Positions 58,664 through 60,017 of a stretch of DNA of 60,017 bases are shown here, in pieces. The notes under the pieces are model-generated. The model did no database searches. It was not told the origin of the DNA and saw only the letters and a program-made list of their open reading frames with translations. Every line of letters starts with the position of its first letter. The first letter of the stretch is position 1. The translations under genes and the position numbers were made by a program. Source of the stretch: Actinomadura oligospora ATCC 43269 (GTDB lineage: Bacteria; Actinomycetota; Actinomycetes; Streptosporangiales; Streptosporangiaceae); NCBI RefSeq assembly GCF_000518265.1, contig NZ_JADG01000024.1, positions 1-60,017 of the forward strand. The letters run 5' to 3'.

Positions 58664-59314
58664 CTACTTCTCGAACGGACGCAGCGCGTCCAGGGCCCGC
58701 CGGGTGACGTCCTCGACCGGTCCGGTCGCGTCGATTCCGCGCAGGATGCCCTCATCAGAATAGAACTGGACGAGCGGCGCGGTCTGTTCCGCGTAGACCT
58801 CCAGCCGGTGCCGGACGACCTCCTCGCGATCGTCGTCACGCTGGTAGAGCCGTCCGCCGCAGTCGTCGCAGACGTCGTCCCTCTTGTCGTCGAAGTCGAC
58901 GTGCCAGATGCGGTTGCACTGCGAGCACTGCCGCCGCCCGGACAGCCGCCGGACGACCTCGTCCTCGTCCACGACGAGCTCGAGGACGACGTCCAGCCGG
59001 GTGTCCCACTCGGCGAGCATCTTCCTCAGGGTCTCGGCCTGCGGAACGTTGCGCGGGAACCCGTCGAGAAGGAAGCCGTCGAGGGCGTCCTCCTGCTGGA
59101 GCCGGTCGCGCACCATGTCGATGGTGACCTCGTCCGGCACCAGGTCGCCCCGGTCCATGTACTGCTTGGCCAGCGTGCCAAGCTCGGTGCGCTCATTGAT
59201 GTTGGCGCGGAAGATGTCACCCGTCGAGATTTTCGGGATCGACTGGTGCGACGCGATGTGCTGGGCCTGCGTCCCCTTGCCCGCTCCGGGGGGACCCACG
59301 AGAACGATACGCAT
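58664..59314 (-). CDS. adk: Adenylate kinase
   Basis: 216 residues, AMP plus ATP to 2 ADP. P-loop GPPGAGKGTQAQ at residues 7-18, DGFPRN at about 84. The LID domain carries CSQC (Cys130, 133) and CDDC (Cys149, 152), the zinc-binding form usual in Gram-positives. The start ATG (59314) abuts the secY stop with no gap. Confidence 0.97.
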   Translation of the reverse strand: MRIVLVGPPGAGKGTQAQHIASHQSIPKISTGDIFRANINERTELGTLAKQYMDRGDLVPDEVTIDMVRDRLQQEDALDGFLLDGFPRNVPQAETLRKMLAEWDTRLDVVLELVVDEDEVVRRLSGRRQCSQCNRIWHVDFDDKRDDVCDDCGGRLYQRDDDREEVVRHRLEVYAEQTAPLVQFYSDEGILRGIDATGPVEDVTRRALDALRPFEK

Positions 59315-60017
59315 CTACCGCAGGAAGCCTTCGTAGTTGCGCTGCTGGAGCTGAGATTCGATCTGCTTCACGGTATCCAGTCCGACGCCGACGACGATCA
59401 GGATGCTCGTCCCGCCGAAGGGGAAGTCCTGCGTGGCGTTCAGCATCGCGAACGCCATCATCGGGATCAGCGCGACGAGCCCCAGGTAGAGCGCACCCGG
59501 AGTCGTGATCCGGGTCAGCACGTAGTCCAGATACTCGGCGGTCGGACGACCCGGACGGATACCCGGGATGAACCCACCATACTTCTTCATGTTGTCGGCG
59601 ACCTCGGTGGGGTTGAAGGTGATCGCGACGTAGAAGTACGTGAAGAAGATGATGAACACGAAGAAGACGCCCATGTGCCAGGGGTTGTCCTGGTGCAGGT
59701 ACGGCTGCAGCTTCTGCAGCCACTTCACATCCGGCCACAGCTGGGTCGCCAGCACCGGCAGGTACAGCAGCGAGGACGCGAAGATGACCGGGATGATGCC
59801 GGCCTGGTTGACCTTCAACGGAATGTAGGTCGAGGTCCCGCCGTACATCCGGCGTCCGACCATCCGCTTGGCGTACTGCACCGGGATCCGCCGCTGCGCC
59901 TGCTCCACGAACACCACACCGGCCATGATCGCCAAACCCACGGCGATCACCAGCGTGAACACGAACCCGCCCTTGGCCTTGTAGATCGACCAGAACTGGG
60001 TCGGGAACACCGCCACG
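59315..60017 (-). CDS. secY: Protein translocase subunit SecY (C-terminal part)
   Basis: Partial: the 5' end lies beyond the right edge. The visible 234 residues cover the last five or so transmembrane segments of the Sec channel, including the cytoplasmic loop RRIPVQYAKRMVGRRMYGGTSTYIPLKVNQAGIIP that contacts SecA and ribosomes, then FYVAITFNPTEVADNMKKYGGFIPGIRPG. C-terminus LQQRNYEGFLR. Immediately followed by adk. Confidence 0.97.
   Translation of the reverse strand, partial: VAVFPTQFWSIYKAKGGFVFTLVIAVGLAIMAGVVFVEQAQRRIPVQYAKRMVGRRMYGGTSTYIPLKVNQAGIIPVIFASSLLYLPVLATQLWPDVKWLQKLQPYLHQDNPWHMGVFFVFIIFFTYFYVAITFNPTEVADNMKKYGGFIPGIRPGRPTAEYLDYVLTRITTPGALYLGLVALIPMMAFAMLNATQDFPFGGTSILIVVGVGLDTVKQIESQLQQRNYEGFLR

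Overview
The window is about 60 kb of very G+C-rich chromosomal DNA from a filamentous-type actinobacterium. Gene content fits a Streptosporangiales/Thermomonosporaceae (Actinomadura-like) genome, but that placement is inference. Pointers are a His-tailed GroEL1 behind a CIRCE operator, SigD with its RsdA-like anti-sigma factor, a ChoD-type oxidase next to GuaB3/GuaB, zinc-type S4, L36 and adenylate kinase, an XRE-DUF397 pair and a class F-like sortase. The backbone follows the mycobacterial choD-guaB3-guaB-sigD-groEL1-groES-tsaD-rimI-tsaB-tsaE-alr-nnr-glmS-glmM-rpsI-rplM-truA-rplQ-rpoA-rpsD-rpsK-rpsM-rpmJ-infA order (recalled as about Rv3409c to Rv3462c), then the map-adk-secY block. No rRNA, tRNA, CRISPR or insertion sequence was seen. 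Both ends are ordinary chromosome; secY runs off the right edge.

Region 1-10.6 kb is accessory metabolism: an M43-type metalloprotease, an AlkD-like DNA glycosylase, a choD-aldehyde dehydrogenase operon facing a TetR regulator across a perfect inverted repeat, a secreted PLD-like protein and GlpD. Region 11-19 kb holds guaB3, guaB, a DUF5319 gene, the coupled sigD-rsdA pair and groES-groEL1 with a promoter/CIRCE. The groEL 3' region is a chain of hairpins ending in a terminator.

Region 19-31.8 kb contains a methyltransferase, a large repeat-built coiled-coil protein, an APH-fold kinase, and then a minus-strand run: nnr, alr, an alpha/beta hydrolase, tsaE, a membrane protein with 22 heptapeptide repeats, tsaB, rimI and tsaD. 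The Tsa proteins make the t6A tRNA modification, RimI is the co-transcribed acetyltransferase, Alr feeds the cell wall and Nnr repairs hydrated NAD(P)H. Region 32-43 kb has the XRE-DUF397 pair, glmS, coaA, a four-gene ABC export-type operon with overlapping stops and starts, a DUF389 protein, a pentad-repeat protein and glmM.

Region 43-60 kb holds the rplM-rpsI operon and then three surface-protein genes (a CAP-domain protein and two paralogues with a shared unrecognised outer domain), in the interval where mycobacteria carry ESX-4. After these come truA, rplQ, rpoA, rpsD, rpsK, rpsM, rpmJ, infA, a small HTH-like gene, a sortase with a coupled secreted partner, a cpdA-like phosphodiesterase, a DUF1707 membrane protein, map, adk and secY. 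A recurring oddity is short degenerate G+C-rich tandem arrays (18-20 bp or 33 bp period) at gene ends, together with several protein-coding repeat systems. Start codons were re-chosen by ribosome binding site and family alignment wherever the longest frame was implausible.
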